NCBI RefSeq assembly: GCF_000518085.1
Contig: NZ_KI912377.1
Coordinates: forward strand, 216,079-280,078
Length of the DNA: 64,000 nt
Reading direction: 5' to 3'
DNA from: Bartonella grahamii ATCC 700132
Lineage (GTDB): Bacteria > Pseudomonadota > Alphaproteobacteria > Rhizobiales > Rhizobiaceae
The translations under genes were made by a program, and so were the position numbers. This document shows, piece after piece, positions 48,840 to 61,086 of the stretch (within the stretch, counting starts at the first letter, position 1; every line of letters begins with the position of its first letter). Below the pieces are notes generated by a model, which was given only the letters and a program-made list of their open reading frames with translations, had not been told where the DNA came from and ran no database searches.

Positions 48840-50309
48840 CTAGTGCAGTTTATTGATGAGGGTTTCTACGGAAAACGCCGTTGCTTTAAGAATAGGCGTT
48901 GGATAGATACCAAAGAATATTGTAAGAATAACCATTGGATAAAGGATGAATTTTTCTCTTAAAGAAAGATCTATTAATACTTTTAAATTCTCTTTATCCA
49001 AGGAACCAAAAACCACACGCCGATAAAGATAAAGGGCATAGGCTGCCGATAAGATAACACCTGTTGTTGCTAAAACAACAACCAATTTATTTACTTGAAA
49101 AACACCTATTAAGGTTAAAAATTCACCCAAAAATCCTGAGCTTCCAGGCAAACCAACATTTGCCATAGTGAAAATTAAGAAAACAACAGCATATTTAGGC
49201 ATATTATTCACTAAACCGCCAAACGCTGAAATTTCACGTGTATGCAAGCGATCATAGATAACCCCAACACAAAGAAACAACGCTGCTGAAACAATTCCAT
49301 GGGATAGCATCTGATAAATAGCCCCTTGTATCCCTTGTTCATTCGCAGAAAAAATGCCCATTGTCACATACCCCATATGCGCTATTGAAGAATAAGCAAT
49401 AAGCTTTTTGATGTCATTTTGAACAAGTGCAACCAACGACGTATAAATAATAGCGATAAGCGATAATGTGAAAATCAAAGGTGCAAAATCTGCTGAAGCG
49501 ATAGGAAACATAGGCAAAGAAAAACGAAGAAAACCATACCCACCTAATTTGAGTAAGACACCAGCTAAAATAACGGAACCCGCTGTCGGTGCTTCCACGT
49601 GAGCATCAGGGAGCCATGTATGAACTGGCCACATTGGCATTTTAACTGCGAAAGAAGCAAAAAATGCAAGCCATAACCATATTTGCATATGAGCAGGAAA
49701 CTGGTAATTGAGTAAAGTTGGTATATCAAGTGTCCCAGCCTCCCAATACATAGCCATAAGAGCAACCAGCATAAGCACTGAACCAAGTAAAGTATATAAG
49801 AAAAACTTTATACTTGCATAAACACGACGTGCTCCACCCCATACACCTATAATGATAAACATTGGAATAAGGCTGCCTTCAAAAAAAACATAGAATAGCA
49901 TTGCATCAAGAGCACAAAAAACGCCAATAATCGCAACTTCTAGAAGAAGAAATGCAATCATATAAGCCTTTAATCTCTCTTTAACATTTTCCAAACTTGC
50001 TAAAATACAAAAAGGCAAAAGAAAAGCCGAGAGAACAACAAAAAGAATAGAAATACCATCAACCCCCATATGATAGCTAATGCCCCCCCCTAACCAACTG
50101 GACTTTTCAACCATTTGAAAATTTGGGTTGCTAGAATCAAATCCTATCCAAATAATTAAAGAAATAATAAAAACAAATAGAGTCGTAAAAAATGCGACAT
50201 TACGTATATTATGGCGTGCTACTTCACTATCATCTTTGATAAACAAAATCAGAAGCACACCAACAAGTGGCAAAAATGTAACCGTAGAAAGAATAGGCCA
50301 ATCGGTCAT
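48840..50309 (-). CDS. nuoM: NADH-quinone oxidoreductase subunit M
   Basis: A 489-residue antiporter-like subunit of complex I, with about 14 helices. [20 protein letters not shown] (the conserved quinone-oxidoreductase signature) and [20 protein letters not shown] are visible in part. The ATG at 50309 overlaps the nuoL stop (TAATG), which fits translational coupling; a longer reading to 50336 would add nine residues inside nuoL and is rejected. Confidence 0.95.
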   Translation of the reverse strand: MTDWPILSTVTFLPLVGVLLILFIKDDSEVARHNIRNVAFFTTLFVFIISLIIWIGFDSSNPNFQMVEKSSWLGGGISYHMGVDGISILFVVLSAFLLPFCILASLENVKERLKAYMIAFLLLEVAIIGVFCALDAMLFYVFFEGSLIPMFIIIGVWGGARRVYASIKFFLYTLLGSVLMLVALMAMYWEAGTLDIPTLLNYQFPAHMQIWLWLAFFASFAVKMPMWPVHTWLPDAHVEAPTAGSVILAGVLLKLGGYGFLRFSLPMFPIASADFAPLIFTLSLIAIIYTSLVALVQNDIKKLIAYSSIAHMGYVTMGIFSANEQGIQGAIYQMLSHGIVSAALFLCVGVIYDRLHTREISAFGGLVNNMPKYAVVFLIFTMANVGLPGSSGFLGEFLTLIGVFQVNKLVVVLATTGVILSAAYALYLYRRVVFGSLDKENLKVLIDLSLREKFILYPMVILTIFFGIYPTPILKATAFSVETLINKLH

Positions 50310-52276
50310 TAGTTTACGCCCCCGATCATCATCCATGTAATGAGTAATGCAACGCCGATAAGCATTGCAAATGCATAGTGGTAAAGATAGCCTGTTTGCA
50401 ATCGAACAATTCTATTTGTAATATCAACAACACGCGCTGCGATACCATTAGGACCTAGACCATCAATAATCTTACCGTCTCCCACTTTCCAAAGAAAAGA
50501 ACCAATTCTAAAGGTAGGACGAACAAACAAAAAGTTATATAATTGATCGAAATACCATTTTTGGTAAAGAAAATTATATGCTCTTGGCATAATACGAACC
50601 ATTTTCTTAGGAAGAGATGGAATAGAAACATAAAATAAATAAGCTAAAATAAAACCAAGAACCATCGCTATAAATGGCAACCATTTTACCCAATTAAAGA
50701 CATGGTGGGCGTCATGAAGAATGTGATTGTGGCTGCTTGTAAATAATGCTCCCTTCCAAAAAGCATTATAGAAGTCACCAAAAAAGTAAGGTTGGAAAAC
50801 GACACCAGAAAATATTGCTCCAATAGATAAAAGAAAGAGTGGAATCAACATAACTGGAGGTGATTCATGAACATGATGCATAACATCAACTGTTGCCCGT
50901 GGTTTACCATGGAATGTCATAAAGATAAGCCGCCATGAATAGAAACTTGTTAATAAAGCTGCAAAAACAAGAAGATAAAAAGCATATCCTGAAGCAATAT
51001 TATGGGATGCAAAAGCAGACTCTATAATCGCATCTTTCGAGAAAAAACCTGCAGTCCCGAAAAGTGTTCCTGGAATTCCAACACCTGTCAATGCAATGGT
51101 CCCGACCATCATCATCCAATAGGTGACTTTTATATGTTTGCGTAACCCACCCATTTTTCGCATATCTTGTTCATCAGATACAGCATGAATGACAGAACCT
51201 GCACCAAGAAACAATAAGGCTTTAAAAAAAGCATGCGTAAAAAGATGAAAGACAGCAGCGCCATAAGCTCCAACACCTAATGCCACAAACATATAACCGA
51301 GCTGAGAGCATGTAGAATAAGCAATAACACGTTTAATATCATTCTGCACCAACCCCACAGTTGCTGCAAAAAACGCTGTTGTTGCTCCAACAATAATAAT
51401 CACGGTCAAAGCAGTTGAAGAAAGTTCAAAAATTGGCGACATACGCGCAACCATAAAAACACCAGCCGTTACCATTGTAGCGGCATGAATAAGCGCTGAT
51501 ACAGGGGTTGGTCCTTCCATTGCATCAGGCAGCCAAGTATGTAAAAGAAATTGTGCTGATTTTCCCATCGCACCAATAAATAATAAAAGGCATGTAATGG
51601 TAATTGCCGTCTGCCCATCAAATTGCCAACCTAAAAATGTCATATTTTGTATAAAGTTATTGTTTGCAGCTTTTGCAAAAATAGAAGCAAAATCAACCGA
51701 TTGGAATAAAACAAAAATACTAAAGATTCCTAAGAGAAAACCAAAGTCTCCAACACGATTAACTACAAAAGCTTTCATTGCGGCCTTATTAGCAGAATCA
51801 CGCTGAAACCAAAAACCAATGAGTAAATAAGAAGCAAGTCCGACACCTTCCCATCCAAAAAACATCTGAATCAAATTGTTGGATGTGACCAACATAAGCA
51901 TCATAAATGTAAACAAAGAAAGATAAGAAAAAAAACGAGACCTTGAAGGGTCATGGTGCATATAACCAATTGAATAAATATGTACTAATGCCGAAACACT
52001 GTTCACAACAATAAGCATGACAGCTGTTAATGCATCAACATGTAAAGCCCAATTAAAGCTTAAGTCACCAATAGTAAGCCAATGTAATACCAAGACATCA
52101 ATCGCTGGAATATGACCAAATGCAATACTGAAAAATGCTATCCACGATAATATGGCAACAACAACCATAAAGCTACATGTTATCAATTCACTCGCACGAT
52201 CTCCTATCGTTTTTCCACCTAGTGCAGCAATTAAAAAACCCAAAAGCGGAAGAAAGACAATCGTATAATACATCAC
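50309..52276 (-). CDS. nuoL: NADH-quinone oxidoreductase subunit L
   Basis: A 655-residue antiporter-like subunit, the most distal proton-pumping part of complex I. It shows [40 protein letters not shown], and a long C-terminal amphipathic (lateral) helix plus a final helix near [12 protein letters not shown]. The length is typical. It follows nuoK after 3 bp. Confidence 0.95.
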   Translation of the reverse strand: MMYYTIVFLPLLGFLIAALGGKTIGDRASELITCSFMVVVAILSWIAFFSIAFGHIPAIDVLVLHWLTIGDLSFNWALHVDALTAVMLIVVNSVSALVHIYSIGYMHHDPSRSRFFSYLSLFTFMMLMLVTSNNLIQMFFGWEGVGLASYLLIGFWFQRDSANKAAMKAFVVNRVGDFGFLLGIFSIFVLFQSVDFASIFAKAANNNFIQNMTFLGWQFDGQTAITITCLLLFIGAMGKSAQFLLHTWLPDAMEGPTPVSALIHAATMVTAGVFMVARMSPIFELSSTALTVIIIVGATTAFFAATVGLVQNDIKRVIAYSTCSQLGYMFVALGVGAYGAAVFHLFTHAFFKALLFLGAGSVIHAVSDEQDMRKMGGLRKHIKVTYWMMMVGTIALTGVGIPGTLFGTAGFFSKDAIIESAFASHNIASGYAFYLLVFAALLTSFYSWRLIFMTFHGKPRATVDVMHHVHESPPVMLIPLFLLSIGAIFSGVVFQPYFFGDFYNAFWKGALFTSSHNHILHDAHHVFNWVKWLPFIAMVLGFILAYLFYVSIPSLPKKMVRIMPRAYNFLYQKWYFDQLYNFLFVRPTFRIGSFLWKVGDGKIIDGLGPNGIAARVVDITNRIVRLQTGYLYHYAFAMLIGVALLITWMMIGGVN

Positions 52277-52279
52277 TGG

Positions 52280-52588
52280 TTAGCCTTTCATTACATTAAC
52301 ATCTTCAACCGCAATGGAACCACGATTACGGAAAAAAACGACCAGAATTGCTAAACCAATGGCAGCTTCAGCAGCTGCTACGGTTAAGACAAATAAAGCG
52401 AATATCTGACCAACGAGATCATGAAGAAATGCTGAAAATGCAACAAAATTGAGATTAACTGAAAGCAATATAAGCTCAATGGACATCAAGATAATAATCA
52501 CGTTTTTTCTGTTGAGAAAAATTCCAGCAATACCAATTGTAAACATCAAAGCAGAAACAGTGAGATAATGTGTAATATCAATATACAT
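52280..52588 (-). CDS. nuoK: NADH-quinone oxidoreductase subunit K
   Basis: A 102-residue subunit of complex I with three transmembrane helices. The glutamates needed for proton translocation are visible in [20 protein letters not shown] and [15 protein letters not shown]. Length and sequence are standard. It lies 14 bp after nuoJ and 3 bp before nuoL. Confidence 0.95.
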   Translation of the reverse strand: MYIDITHYLTVSALMFTIGIAGIFLNRKNVIIILMSIELILLSVNLNFVAFSAFLHDLVGQIFALFVLTVAAAEAAIGLAILVVFFRNRGSIAVEDVNVMKG

Positions 52589-52602
52589 CTACATCGCCCC
52601 CC

Positions 52603-53223
52603 TTACATACCTTTGCCTGATTCAACTTGTTTGATTTCAATGGCACTTTCTACCGTTCTAGAAACTTGCTCCGCAATAGATTGCCGCTTTACACCCAATT
52701 TATGACGAAGTGTTAAAACAATAGCCCCAATCATTGCAACCAATAAAATCATTCCAGCAATTTGAAAATAAAAAACATAATCCGTATAGAGAATATCACC
52801 TAATGCTTGTGTATTTGTTCGCTGCGTTAAATCTGGCATTGGTTGGGTAACATGCGTTCTCAAGACTGGAGAAAAATAGCTACTCACAAAAACAACAATC
52901 AATTCTACAGCGATAATAACACCAATAAGAGCTCCAATAGGAGCATACCGAAGAGTTCCACTCTTTAACTCAGCAAAATCAACGTCAAGCATCATAACGA
53001 CAAATAAAAATAAAACAGCGACAGCTCCTACATACACAACAAGCAGAATAAGCCCTAAAAACTCTGCTCCTGCAAGCAAAAATAAAGCTGCTGCATTAAA
53101 AAATGCGAGGATTAAAAACAAAACAGAATGCACTGGATTGCGTGCTGTAATAACAATAACTGCACTTGTTAGCATAATAAAAGCAAACAAATAGAAAAAT
53201 GCCGCCGCTAGATCTGTTAGCAT
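52603..53223 (-). CDS. nuoJ: NADH-quinone oxidoreductase subunit J
   Basis: A 206-residue membrane subunit with five helices. The conserved segment ILLVVYVGAVAVLFLFVVMM is the family hallmark near the quinone-to-proton coupling path. Helix FQIAGMILLVAMIGAIVLTL follows, then a polar C-terminal tail of about 35 residues that varies among species. It lies 93 bp after nuoI. Confidence 0.94.
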   Translation of the reverse strand: MLTDLAAAFFYLFAFIMLTSAVIVITARNPVHSVLFLILAFFNAAALFLLAGAEFLGLILLVVYVGAVAVLFLFVVMMLDVDFAELKSGTLRYAPIGALIGVIIAVELIVVFVSSYFSPVLRTHVTQPMPDLTQRTNTQALGDILYTDYVFYFQIAGMILLVAMIGAIVLTLRHKLGVKRQSIAEQVSRTVESAIEIKQVESGKGM

Positions 53224-53316
53224 AGGCTTCTCCTTAATTATTCAAACAATTGGTATGAACTTCATACCAGATTACAATTTATCGGAAAATATCCGACACC
53301 TCATTTAACGATACGC

Positions 53317-53808
53317 TTAACGATAAGGCGCATCCATCAATATATTTCGAGCAATTTCTCGCTCCCAACGATCTCCATTCATTAAAAGCTTTTCTTTATC
53401 ATAATAGAGTTCTTCACGCGTTTCTGTTGCAAATTCGAAATTTGGACCTTCAACAATAGCCTCTACCGGACAAGCCTCTTGACAAAAACCGCAGTAGATA
53501 CACTTAACCATATCGATATCATAACGAACAGTTCTACGCGTACCATCATTACGTCGCGGTCCAGCCTCAATTGTAATCGCTTGCGCAGGGCAAATTGCTT
53601 CACATAATTTACAAGCAATACACCGTTCTTCACCATTTGGATAGCGACGCAATGCATGCTCACCGCGAAAACGCTGAGATACAAAACCTTTTTCATAAGG
53701 ATAATTAATTGTGGGCTTTGGTGAAAAAAATTGACGCATAGCTAAGAAAAAAGCACTCACAAATTCCAATAGAAGAAGTGACTTTGCCGCCTGAATAAAA
53801 CCTGACAT
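53317..53808 (-). CDS. nuoI: NADH-quinone oxidoreductase subunit I
   Basis: A 163-residue ferredoxin-like subunit carrying two [4Fe-4S] clusters, N6a and N6b. Cysteines are at 63, 66, 69 and 73 ([12 protein letters not shown]) and at 103, 106, 109 and 113 ([12 protein letters not shown]). The ATG at 53808 has GGAG upstream. A longer frame to 53901 would run through nuoH and is rejected. It passes electrons from NuoG towards NuoB. Confidence 0.96.
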   Translation of the reverse strand: MSGFIQAAKSLLLLEFVSAFFLAMRQFFSPKPTINYPYEKGFVSQRFRGEHALRRYPNGEERCIACKLCEAICPAQAITIEAGPRRNDGTRRTVRYDIDMVKCIYCGFCQEACPVEAIVEGPNFEFATETREELYYDKEKLLMNGDRWEREIARNILMDAPYR

Positions 53809-53822
53809 CGTAAAATCTCCTC

Positions 53823-54872
53823 TTAAACGAAATCCGTAAACTTTAAAAAAGCAGCAGTTATCACAACCATTGCTAGTGAGAGAGGAAGAAAAACCTTCCA
53901 ACCAAGCCGCATGAGCTGATCATAGCGATAACGTGGAACAAATGCTTTAACCATAGCAAACCAAAAAAATACAAAACAGACTTTTAAAACAAACCAAATG
54001 ATACCAGGAACCCAATTAAGCCACCAAACATCTAAGGGTGGCAGCCAACCGCCTAAAAATAGAATGGTTGTTAATGCGCACATTAAAACAATCGCAACAT
54101 ATTCACCAAGAAAGAATAGCATGTAAGGCGTTGAAGAATATTCTACCATATGACCAGCTACAAGTTCAGATTCTGCTTCCACCAAATCGAATGGAGGACG
54201 GTTTGTCTCTGCGAGCGCAGAAATAAAAAATATAATAAACATTGGAAAAAGGACCAACCAATTCCAATCGAGAAAGCTGTTAAAAGGAAGACCAAGAGTT
54301 GTACCAATTCCAGAACTTTGTTTATGAACAATTGTTGTGAGATCCAACGAACCACTTATTAAAATGACAGTCACAAGCACAAAACCAATGGAAACTTCAT
54401 AAGAAACCATTTGTGCCGCCGAACGAAGGGCTCCTAAGAAAGGATATTTTGAATTTGATGCCCATCCCCCCATAATAACACCATAAACCTCAAGAGATGA
54501 AATGGCTAAGATATAAAGCAAGCCAACATTAATCTTCGCAACCTCCCAGCCCTCATTGACAGGAATAACAGCCCAAGTTGATAAAGCAAGTGTCGCTGAA
54601 ACAAAAGGAGCCAAAAGAAAAACACCCTTATTTGCACCTGCAGGGATAATAGGCTCCTTAACAACAAATTTAATTAAATCTGCAAAAGACTGTAACAAAC
54701 CCCATGGACCAACAACGTTTGGTCCACGACGCAATTGTACCGCTGCCCAAATCTTTCTATCTGCGTAAAGAAGATAAGCAACTAAAATCAAAAGAACGAC
54801 CAAAAGAAGAAGTGTTTTTCCAACTATAATGAGTAATGGCAACAGCCAAGTCATAAAGAAATCATACATCAT
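53823..54872 (-). CDS. nuoH: NADH-quinone oxidoreductase subunit H
   Basis: A 349-residue membrane subunit with about eight helices that forms the quinone-binding chamber with NuoB and NuoD. Conserved elements are [40 protein letters not shown], and [11 protein letters not shown] near the C-terminus. Two ATGs occur in tandem at the start; AAGGAA lies just upstream, and the second (54869) has the better spacing. It lies 14 bp before nuoI. Confidence 0.95.
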   Translation of the reverse strand: MMYDFFMTWLLPLLIIVGKTLLLLVVLLILVAYLLYADRKIWAAVQLRRGPNVVGPWGLLQSFADLIKFVVKEPIIPAGANKGVFLLAPFVSATLALSTWAVIPVNEGWEVAKINVGLLYILAISSLEVYGVIMGGWASNSKYPFLGALRSAAQMVSYEVSIGFVLVTVILISGSLDLTTIVHKQSSGIGTTLGLPFNSFLDWNWLVLFPMFIIFFISALAETNRPPFDLVEAESELVAGHMVEYSSTPYMLFFLGEYVAIVLMCALTTILFLGGWLPPLDVWWLNWVPGIIWFVLKVCFVFFWFAMVKAFVPRYRYDQLMRLGWKVFLPLSLAMVVITAAFLKFTDFV

Positions 54873-54890
54873 TATTCCTTTTCCTTTGCC

Positions 54891-56960
54891 TTACTTTACA
54901 GTTTGCGTAGCACGGTTTTTTGCAAGAGATGAACATTCAGCCATAACAGCAGAAGCACGTGCTATCGGATTTGTTAAATAAAAGTCTTTAACCATAGAAG
55001 TAAAGGTTTGACTCTCTAGAGAAACCATTTTTGAACCAAGCGCCTTAAGACCACTTATATCAGAAGGCACTATATCATCAACAGCACAAAGGTGTGGATA
55101 ATCATTAAACAAGCATTGTCTTAATTGAGAAAGAGAATCAAAAGGGAGTCTTTGTCCTAAAATATCCGATAAAGCACGCAAAATAGCCCAATCTTCTTTT
55201 GCTTCACCTGGAGCAAAACCAGCCCGATTTGTCATTTGAACACGTCCTTCTGTATTCACATAAAGCCCTGATTTTTCAGTGTAAGCAGATGCAGGCAAAA
55301 TAACATCAGCAGCATGTGCACCATTATCACCATGGCTACCAATATAAACTGTGTAAGCTTTTGTATTGGCTAATTCTACTTCATCAGCACCAAGTAAAAA
55401 TAAAACTTCACAGGTTTTAAGAATATTTGCAACCCCAAGCTTAGAAGTAAAGCCTATGTCCAATCCTCCAACAATCGATGCTGCATTATGAAGAACCCCA
55501 AACCCATTCCATTCTTCACTAAGAGCACCAATATTGTCAGCTAATTTAGCAAGACTTTTTAAAACAGATAAACCTTCATTTCCTGAAACAGCTCCCTCTC
55601 CGATAAGAATAAGGGGCCTCTTCGCTTCTTTTAAGACATTAAAAAAAACATCCTCTCCACGAATAAGTGTCGTTAATGTATCACTCCCAGATCCAAGATA
55701 AGAATAAGGATAACGTAAATCGACTTTCTCTCCAATTAATGCAATAGGAAAATTTCCCATCCGTTGGCGCTTTAAAATACGCGCATTTAAAACAGCTGCT
55801 TCATGACGTGGATTAGATCCCACAATAAGCAGTGCATCAGCCTGTTCAATACCTGCAATTGTAGGATTAAAAATATAACTCGAACGCCCAAACTCAGGCG
55901 ATAAAGCCCCCCCTCTTTGGCGACAATCAAAAAGCGTTGAGCCTAAAGAACTCAATAATGCTTTAAGGGCATACATCTCCTCAACAGACGCAAGATCTCC
56001 AGCAATGGCTCCAATTTTTTCTGGAAAAATTTTAGAGATCACCATTTTAATTTTTGCAAAAGCTTCTGTCCAACTGACAGGCTGAAGCTTTCCATCTTTG
56101 CGTACATATGGCCTATCAAGCCGCTGAGTGCGCAATCCATCCCAAATAAAACGCGTTTTATCAGAGATCCATTCCTCATTTACATCTTCATTCGTACGCG
56201 GCATAATCCGCATAACTTCACGGCCACGGCTATCAATACGGATCGCACTACCAAGCGCATCCATCACATCAATCGATTCCGTTTTTACCAATTCCCACGG
56301 ACGAGCATGAAACGCATAAGGTTTTGAAGTTAAAGCTCCCACCGGACAAAGATCAATAACGTTTCCCTGTAATTCAGATGTCATAGCTTTTTCAAGATAC
56401 GTCGTAATTTCAGCATCTTCACCACGACCGATCAAACCAAGCTCAGAAATACCTGCAACTTCCGTTGTAAAACGAACACACCGTGTACAATGAATACACC
56501 GTGTCATAACAGTTTTGACAAGAGGTCCAATATATTTATCTTCTACAGCACGCTTATTTTCTGTATAACGAGAACAATCTCGTCCATAAAGCATTGCTTG
56601 ATCTTGAAGATCGCATTCTCCCCCTTGATCACACACTGGACAATCCAAAGGATGATTAATGAGAAGAAATTCCATAACACCTTCACGTGCTTTTTTTACC
56701 ATCGCCGTATTGGTAAAAATCTCAGGTGCTTCACCGTTAGGCCCTAATCGTAAATCACGCACCCCCATAGCACAAGAAGCCTGAGGTTTTGGAGGACCAC
56801 CCTTAACCTCAACCAAACACATACGACAATTTCCAGCAATTGACAAAGATTCATGAAAACAAAAACGCGGAATTTCTGCCCCAGCCGCCTCAGCAGCCTG
56901 AAGCAACGTGTAGTAATCAGGAACTTCAATCTCTTTGCCATCAACTTTGATATTTATCAT
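54891..56960 (-). CDS. nuoG: NADH-quinone oxidoreductase subunit G
   Basis: A 689-residue iron-sulfur subunit of the peripheral arm. The N-terminal [2Fe-2S] domain has Cys34, 45, 48 and 63 (RFCFHESLSIAGNCRMC; SCAMG). His-Cys ligands for N5 follow in HPLDCPVCDQGGECDLQD, and CIHCTRCVRF starts the N4 site. The rest is a molybdopterin-oxidoreductase-like domain without a functional cofactor. The ATG at 56960 gives MINIKVDGKEIEV, the expected start; a GTG at 56987 is rejected. It lies 18 bp before nuoH. Confidence 0.95.
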   Translation of the reverse strand: MINIKVDGKEIEVPDYYTLLQAAEAAGAEIPRFCFHESLSIAGNCRMCLVEVKGGPPKPQASCAMGVRDLRLGPNGEAPEIFTNTAMVKKAREGVMEFLLINHPLDCPVCDQGGECDLQDQAMLYGRDCSRYTENKRAVEDKYIGPLVKTVMTRCIHCTRCVRFTTEVAGISELGLIGRGEDAEITTYLEKAMTSELQGNVIDLCPVGALTSKPYAFHARPWELVKTESIDVMDALGSAIRIDSRGREVMRIMPRTNEDVNEEWISDKTRFIWDGLRTQRLDRPYVRKDGKLQPVSWTEAFAKIKMVISKIFPEKIGAIAGDLASVEEMYALKALLSSLGSTLFDCRQRGGALSPEFGRSSYIFNPTIAGIEQADALLIVGSNPRHEAAVLNARILKRQRMGNFPIALIGEKVDLRYPYSYLGSGSDTLTTLIRGEDVFFNVLKEAKRPLILIGEGAVSGNEGLSVLKSLAKLADNIGALSEEWNGFGVLHNAASIVGGLDIGFTSKLGVANILKTCEVLFLLGADEVELANTKAYTVYIGSHGDNGAHAADVILPASAYTEKSGLYVNTEGRVQMTNRAGFAPGEAKEDWAILRALSDILGQRLPFDSLSQLRQCLFNDYPHLCAVDDIVPSDISGLKALGSKMVSLESQTFTSMVKDFYLTNPIARASAVMAECSSLAKNRATQTVK

Positions 56961-57023
56961 CACCCATCCAACCTGCGGATAACCCACTTAAAATTTGCAT
57001 TCGGCTGCTCTTTAAAAAATCTT

Positions 57024-58331
57024 CTATCCTACTGCTTCTAAAGCAATGTTTTTGCTTTGGACTACATTTCGCGTGTATTCATCAATTCTACGCTCGATTT
57101 CCGGACGAAAATTACGTATCAACCCCTGTACAGGCCATGCGGCAGCATCACCAAGCGCACAAATAGTGTGTCCTTCAACCTGTTTAGACACTTCAAACAA
57201 AAGATCAATCTCGCGTTTTTGTGCTCTTCCCTCAACCATACGCCCTAAAAGACGCATCATCCAACCCGTCCCCTCACGACACGGAGTACACTGACCACAA
57301 CTCTCGTGCTTGAAAAAAGCAGCTATACGCCAAATTGCCTTGATAATATCGGTTGATTTATCCATAACAATCATTCCCCCCGTGCCAAAAGAAGACCCGA
57401 CATCTCGCATCCCATCAAAATCCATGATCGCATCGATCATATCCTCACCACGGACGACTGGACAAGAAGCCCCTCCTGGAATAACTGCTAAAAGATTATT
57501 CCATCCACCACGAACACCACCCGTATGTTTTTCAATTAATTCACGGAATGAAACACCAAGAGCGTCTTCAAATGTACAAGGTGCATTAACATGCCCTGAA
57601 ACCATAAATAATTTCGTTCCAACATTATTTGCTCGTCCGATTGACGAAAACCACGAAGCACCCCGCCGCAAAATCGTTGGAACAACAGCAATGGACTCTA
57701 CATTATTTACTGTTGTTGGACAGCCATAAATCCCCATATTGGCAGGAAATGGTGGTTTAAGCCGAGGTTGTCCCTTTTTTCCCTCAAGACTTTCAAGAAG
57801 AGCTGTTTCTTCACCACAAATATAAGCACCAGCTCCATGATGAATAATAATATCACAAGCATGCCCATATTTCGTTTTTTTGCCAAGTAAACCTGCATCA
57901 TAGCATTCATCAACGGCAGCTTGTAGCGCTTCACGTTCACGAATATATTCACCACGAATATAAATAAAAGCAACATTGGCTCCCATAGCAAAAGTAGCGA
58001 TTGCACATCCTTCAATCAAAGTATGGGGATCATGACGTAAAATATCACGGTCTTTACAAGTTCCAGGTTCAGATTCATCGGCATTGACAACCAAATAATG
58101 AGGACGACCATCATTCTGCTTTGGCATAAAGGACCACTTCATTCCGGTAGGAAAACCAGCACCACCACGACCGCGTAAACCCGATGCCTTCACCTCATCA
58201 ATGATCCAATCACGACCTTTGTCAATCATCTCTTTCAGACCATTCCAATGCCCACGCAACATCGCAGCCTTTAATGATTTGTCTTTTAAACCATAAATAT
58301 TGGTGAAGATACGATCTTTATCAGCTAGCAT
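57024..58331 (-). CDS. nuoF: NADH-quinone oxidoreductase subunit F
   Basis: A 435-residue subunit that binds NADH and FMN. The glycine-rich [16 protein letters not shown] binds nucleotide, [18 protein letters not shown] lies beside FMN, and the [4Fe-4S] N3 ligands are in [16 protein letters not shown] plus a later cysteine (TICALGD). The length is typical. It lies 63 bp before the nuoG ATG and 146 bp after nuoE. Confidence 0.96.
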   Translation of the reverse strand: MLADKDRIFTNIYGLKDKSLKAAMLRGHWNGLKEMIDKGRDWIIDEVKASGLRGRGGAGFPTGMKWSFMPKQNDGRPHYLVVNADESEPGTCKDRDILRHDPHTLIEGCAIATFAMGANVAFIYIRGEYIREREALQAAVDECYDAGLLGKKTKYGHACDIIIHHGAGAYICGEETALLESLEGKKGQPRLKPPFPANMGIYGCPTTVNNVESIAVVPTILRRGASWFSSIGRANNVGTKLFMVSGHVNAPCTFEDALGVSFRELIEKHTGGVRGGWNNLLAVIPGGASCPVVRGEDMIDAIMDFDGMRDVGSSFGTGGMIVMDKSTDIIKAIWRIAAFFKHESCGQCTPCREGTGWMMRLLGRMVEGRAQKREIDLLFEVSKQVEGHTICALGDAAAWPVQGLIRNFRPEIERRIDEYTRNVVQSKNIALEAVG

Positions 58332-58477
58332 ACCCCACCTTTTTTTCTATTACCCATAGCATTTTCCGCTTTTCCTCAAATGCAATTTTTAAATATCTTT
58401 TCAAGACTTCTTACTTTTCATTAAATGTTGCCATCATGGGTAGAATAATAAAATATTTTCTCAAGAAAAATACTTAA

Positions 58478-59149
58478 TTATATCCCCACTCTTTCCTTAT
58501 CCTTTTTTGGTGAAGACTTGAGAGATCTTTTTTCTTTCTCATCATCAATAAGAGAAGTTAAACCACTAATCGGTTCCGACGACTTACGGCTACTTTGCGG
58601 ACCAACCGCTATCTCAGAACCTTTCCCAGCTTCAAATGCATCAATAATTTCTTCAAGACGCTCAGCTGTAAGATCTTCATAAGTATCTTTAAAAATCATA
58701 ACCATCGGAGCATTCACACAAGCACCAAGACATTCTACCTCTTCCCATGATAAGGTTCCATCCTGATTGGTAACAAAAGGTTCATGATGAATTTTTTTCT
58801 GACAAACTTTAATCAATTCACCAGATCCACGTAACATACAAGGGGTCGTACCACAAACTTGAATATGCGCTTTTGTTCCAACAGGCTTAAGCTGAAACTG
58901 AGTGTAAAAAGTTGCAACTTCCAGAACACGAATATAAGCCATGGAAAGAATCTGAGCAATATGCTCAATCGCGGCACGTGTCACCCAACCATCTTGCTCT
59001 TGAGCGCGCATTAATAATGGAATTACAGCAGACTGCTCACGCCCTACAGGATATTTCTCTATAGTATTTTTTACCCATATCTGATTTTCTTTTGTAAAAG
59101 AAAACTCAGCGGGCTGATAAACATCATCTGCAAGACGGCGTACGGACAT
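58478..59149 (-). CDS. nuoE: NADH-quinone oxidoreductase subunit E
   Basis: A 223-residue thioredoxin-like subunit with the [2Fe-2S] cluster N1a, ligated by Cys99, 104, 140 and 144 (QVCGTTPCM; ECLGACVNAPM). The last 40 residues are lysine- and serine-rich and probably disordered. That tail is longer than in E. coli NuoE (about 166 residues) and is seen in other Rhizobiales. Its ATG overlaps the nuoD stop by one base. Confidence 0.94.
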   Translation of the reverse strand: MSVRRLADDVYQPAEFSFTKENQIWVKNTIEKYPVGREQSAVIPLLMRAQEQDGWVTRAAIEHIAQILSMAYIRVLEVATFYTQFQLKPVGTKAHIQVCGTTPCMLRGSGELIKVCQKKIHHEPFVTNQDGTLSWEEVECLGACVNAPMVMIFKDTYEDLTAERLEEIIDAFEAGKGSEIAVGPQSSRKSSEPISGLTSLIDDEKEKRSLKSSPKKDKERVGI

Positions 59150-60339
59150 TAGCGATCAACCTCCCCAAAAACAATATCAATCGAACCCAAAATAGCTGTA
59201 GCATCCGCCAGCATATGACCTCTGGTTAAAAAATCCATAGCTTGAAGATGCGCAAACCCAGGAGCACGCAACTTTACACGATAAGGCTTATTGGTTCCAT
59301 CAGAAACAAGATAAACACCAAACTCCCCTTTCGGAGCTTCCACAGCAACATATACTTCTCCAGGAGGCGTATGAAAACCTTCCGTATAAAGCTTGAAATG
59401 ATGAATCAGTGCTTCCATCGAACTTTTCATTTCACTCCGTTTCGGTGGTACAATCTTGCGATCCAAGCTCGAAACCGGTCCATTTTTTTCAGTACTCAGC
59501 AAACGCTCCACACATTGGCGCATAATTTTTGCTGATTGACGCATTTCTTCCATACGAATAAGATAACGATCATAACAATCGCTATTCTTACCTACAGGAA
59601 TATCAAATTCCATTTCATCATAACATTCGTAAGGTTGGCTTTTACGTAAATCCCATGGAACACCAGCCCCACGAATCATAACCCCAGAAAAACCACGTGC
59701 CCAAGCTTCATCAATACTTACCACGCCAATATCCACATTACGCTGCTTAAAAATCCGATTTGGCGTTACAAGCGCATCAAGTTTACCAAGAGCAACAAGA
59801 AAAGGATCAATAAAATTACCTATATCTTCAACTAAAGATTCTGGTAAATCTTGATGCACACCACCAGGGCGAAAATAATTTGCATGAAGACGTGCGCCAC
59901 AGGCACGCTCATAAAAAATCATCAATCTTTCACGCTGCTCAAACCCCCAAAGAGGTGGTGTTAAAGCACCAACATCCATTGCCTGTGTCGTTACATTAAG
60001 CAAATGATTAAGAATACGCCCAATTTCAGAAAACAAAACACGTATTAATTGCCCTCTTTTAGGAACTTTAATATCCAATAACTTTTCAATAGCAAGGACA
60101 AAAGCATGTTCCTGATTCATAGGAGCAACATAATCCAAACGATCTAGATAAGGACCCGCTTGAAGATAAGTTTTTGTTTCCATTAATTTTTCGGTACCGC
60201 GATGCAATAACCCAATATGTGGATCTACACGCTCAACAACTTCACCGTCCAACTCCAAAACCATGCGCAAAACCCCATGCGCGGCAGGATGCTGCGGACC
60301 AAAATTGATATTAAAGTTTCGAACATTGACCTCAGCCAC
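59149..60339 (-). CDS. nuoD: NADH-quinone oxidoreductase subunit D
   Basis: A 396-residue 49-kDa-type subunit that helps form the quinone site. The N-terminus reads [18 protein letters not shown], and [14 protein letters not shown] and [13 protein letters not shown] follow, all hallmarks. The start is most likely the GTG at 60339 (MAEVNVRNF), with GGGG six bases upstream; a TTG at 60345 is the alternative. It is encoded separately from nuoC, not fused as in E. coli. A 124-bp spacer separates it from nuoC. Confidence 0.95.
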   Translation of the reverse strand: MAEVNVRNFNINFGPQHPAAHGVLRMVLELDGEVVERVDPHIGLLHRGTEKLMETKTYLQAGPYLDRLDYVAPMNQEHAFVLAIEKLLDIKVPKRGQLIRVLFSEIGRILNHLLNVTTQAMDVGALTPPLWGFEQRERLMIFYERACGARLHANYFRPGGVHQDLPESLVEDIGNFIDPFLVALGKLDALVTPNRIFKQRNVDIGVVSIDEAWARGFSGVMIRGAGVPWDLRKSQPYECYDEMEFDIPVGKNSDCYDRYLIRMEEMRQSAKIMRQCVERLLSTEKNGPVSSLDRKIVPPKRSEMKSSMEALIHHFKLYTEGFHTPPGEVYVAVEAPKGEFGVYLVSDGTNKPYRVKLRAPGFAHLQAMDFLTRGHMLADATAILGSIDIVFGEVDR

Positions 60340-60463
60340 AATCAACCCCTTGCTTTTTAAAAAGCTTCATATCAAATATCAAAAAAATCCATCATACTAA
60401 AAAATATTTAATTATTTAAGAAATACAGTACTCTAATATAATGCCTTATCAAAACAAATATTA

Positions 60464-61072
60464 TTATTTTTCATCCGCTTTTCCATCACATGGCAAAGTA
60501 TACTGTCCTCCTTCCCAAGGAGAAAGAAAATCAAAATTACGCATCTCTTGACGCAAAACAACAGGCTCATAAATTACCCTCTTTGCTTCATTATCATAAC
60601 GACATTCAACAAATCCTGTCACAGGAAAGTCTTTGCGTAAAGGATATCCTTCAAACCCATAATCTGTTAAAATCCGTCTCAAATCCGGATGTCCTGAAAA
60701 TAAAATCCCATACATATCATAGGTTTCACGTTCATACCACTCTGCGCCAGGATAAACCGTACAAGCTGAAGCAACAGGAGTATTTTCATCCGTACGAACT
60801 TTTACACGTAAGCGTAAATTCTCACGAGGAGATAACAATTGGTAAGAAACATCAAAGCGCTTATCGCGAGAAGGATAATCCACACCACTAATGTCTGTGA
60901 GATTAATAAATTGACAGCGCGAATCATCACGAACAAACATTAAGACATCAATAATTGCATCAAGACGTGCCACAATGGTCAATTCACCAAAAGCAATAAC
61001 AGTCTCTTCAAGCTTATTTTTTAACTTGTTTTCCAAATAAGCAGCAAGTTCAACCAAAGTTTTATCCATCAT
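60464..61072 (-). CDS. nuoC: NADH-quinone oxidoreductase subunit C
   Basis: A 202-residue 30-kDa-type subunit of the peripheral arm. The signature [20 protein letters not shown] is visible (cited in part), followed by [20 protein letters not shown], then the conserved FDFLSPWEG near the C-terminus. The start is one of two tandem ATGs at 61072 and 61069, 14 bp after nuoB. A longer frame to 61171 runs inside nuoB and is rejected. Confidence 0.95.
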   Translation of the reverse strand: MMDKTLVELAAYLENKLKNKLEETVIAFGELTIVARLDAIIDVLMFVRDDSRCQFINLTDISGVDYPSRDKRFDVSYQLLSPRENLRLRVKVRTDENTPVASACTVYPGAEWYERETYDMYGILFSGHPDLRRILTDYGFEGYPLRKDFPVTGFVECRYDNEAKRVIYEPVVLRQEMRNFDFLSPWEGGQYTLPCDGKADEK

Positions 61073-61086
61073 GACAAGAAAACTCT

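Noticed and set aside
57310..57729. 139-codon plus-strand frame
   Set aside because: Lies entirely antisense within nuoF; a shadow frame of a well conserved gene.
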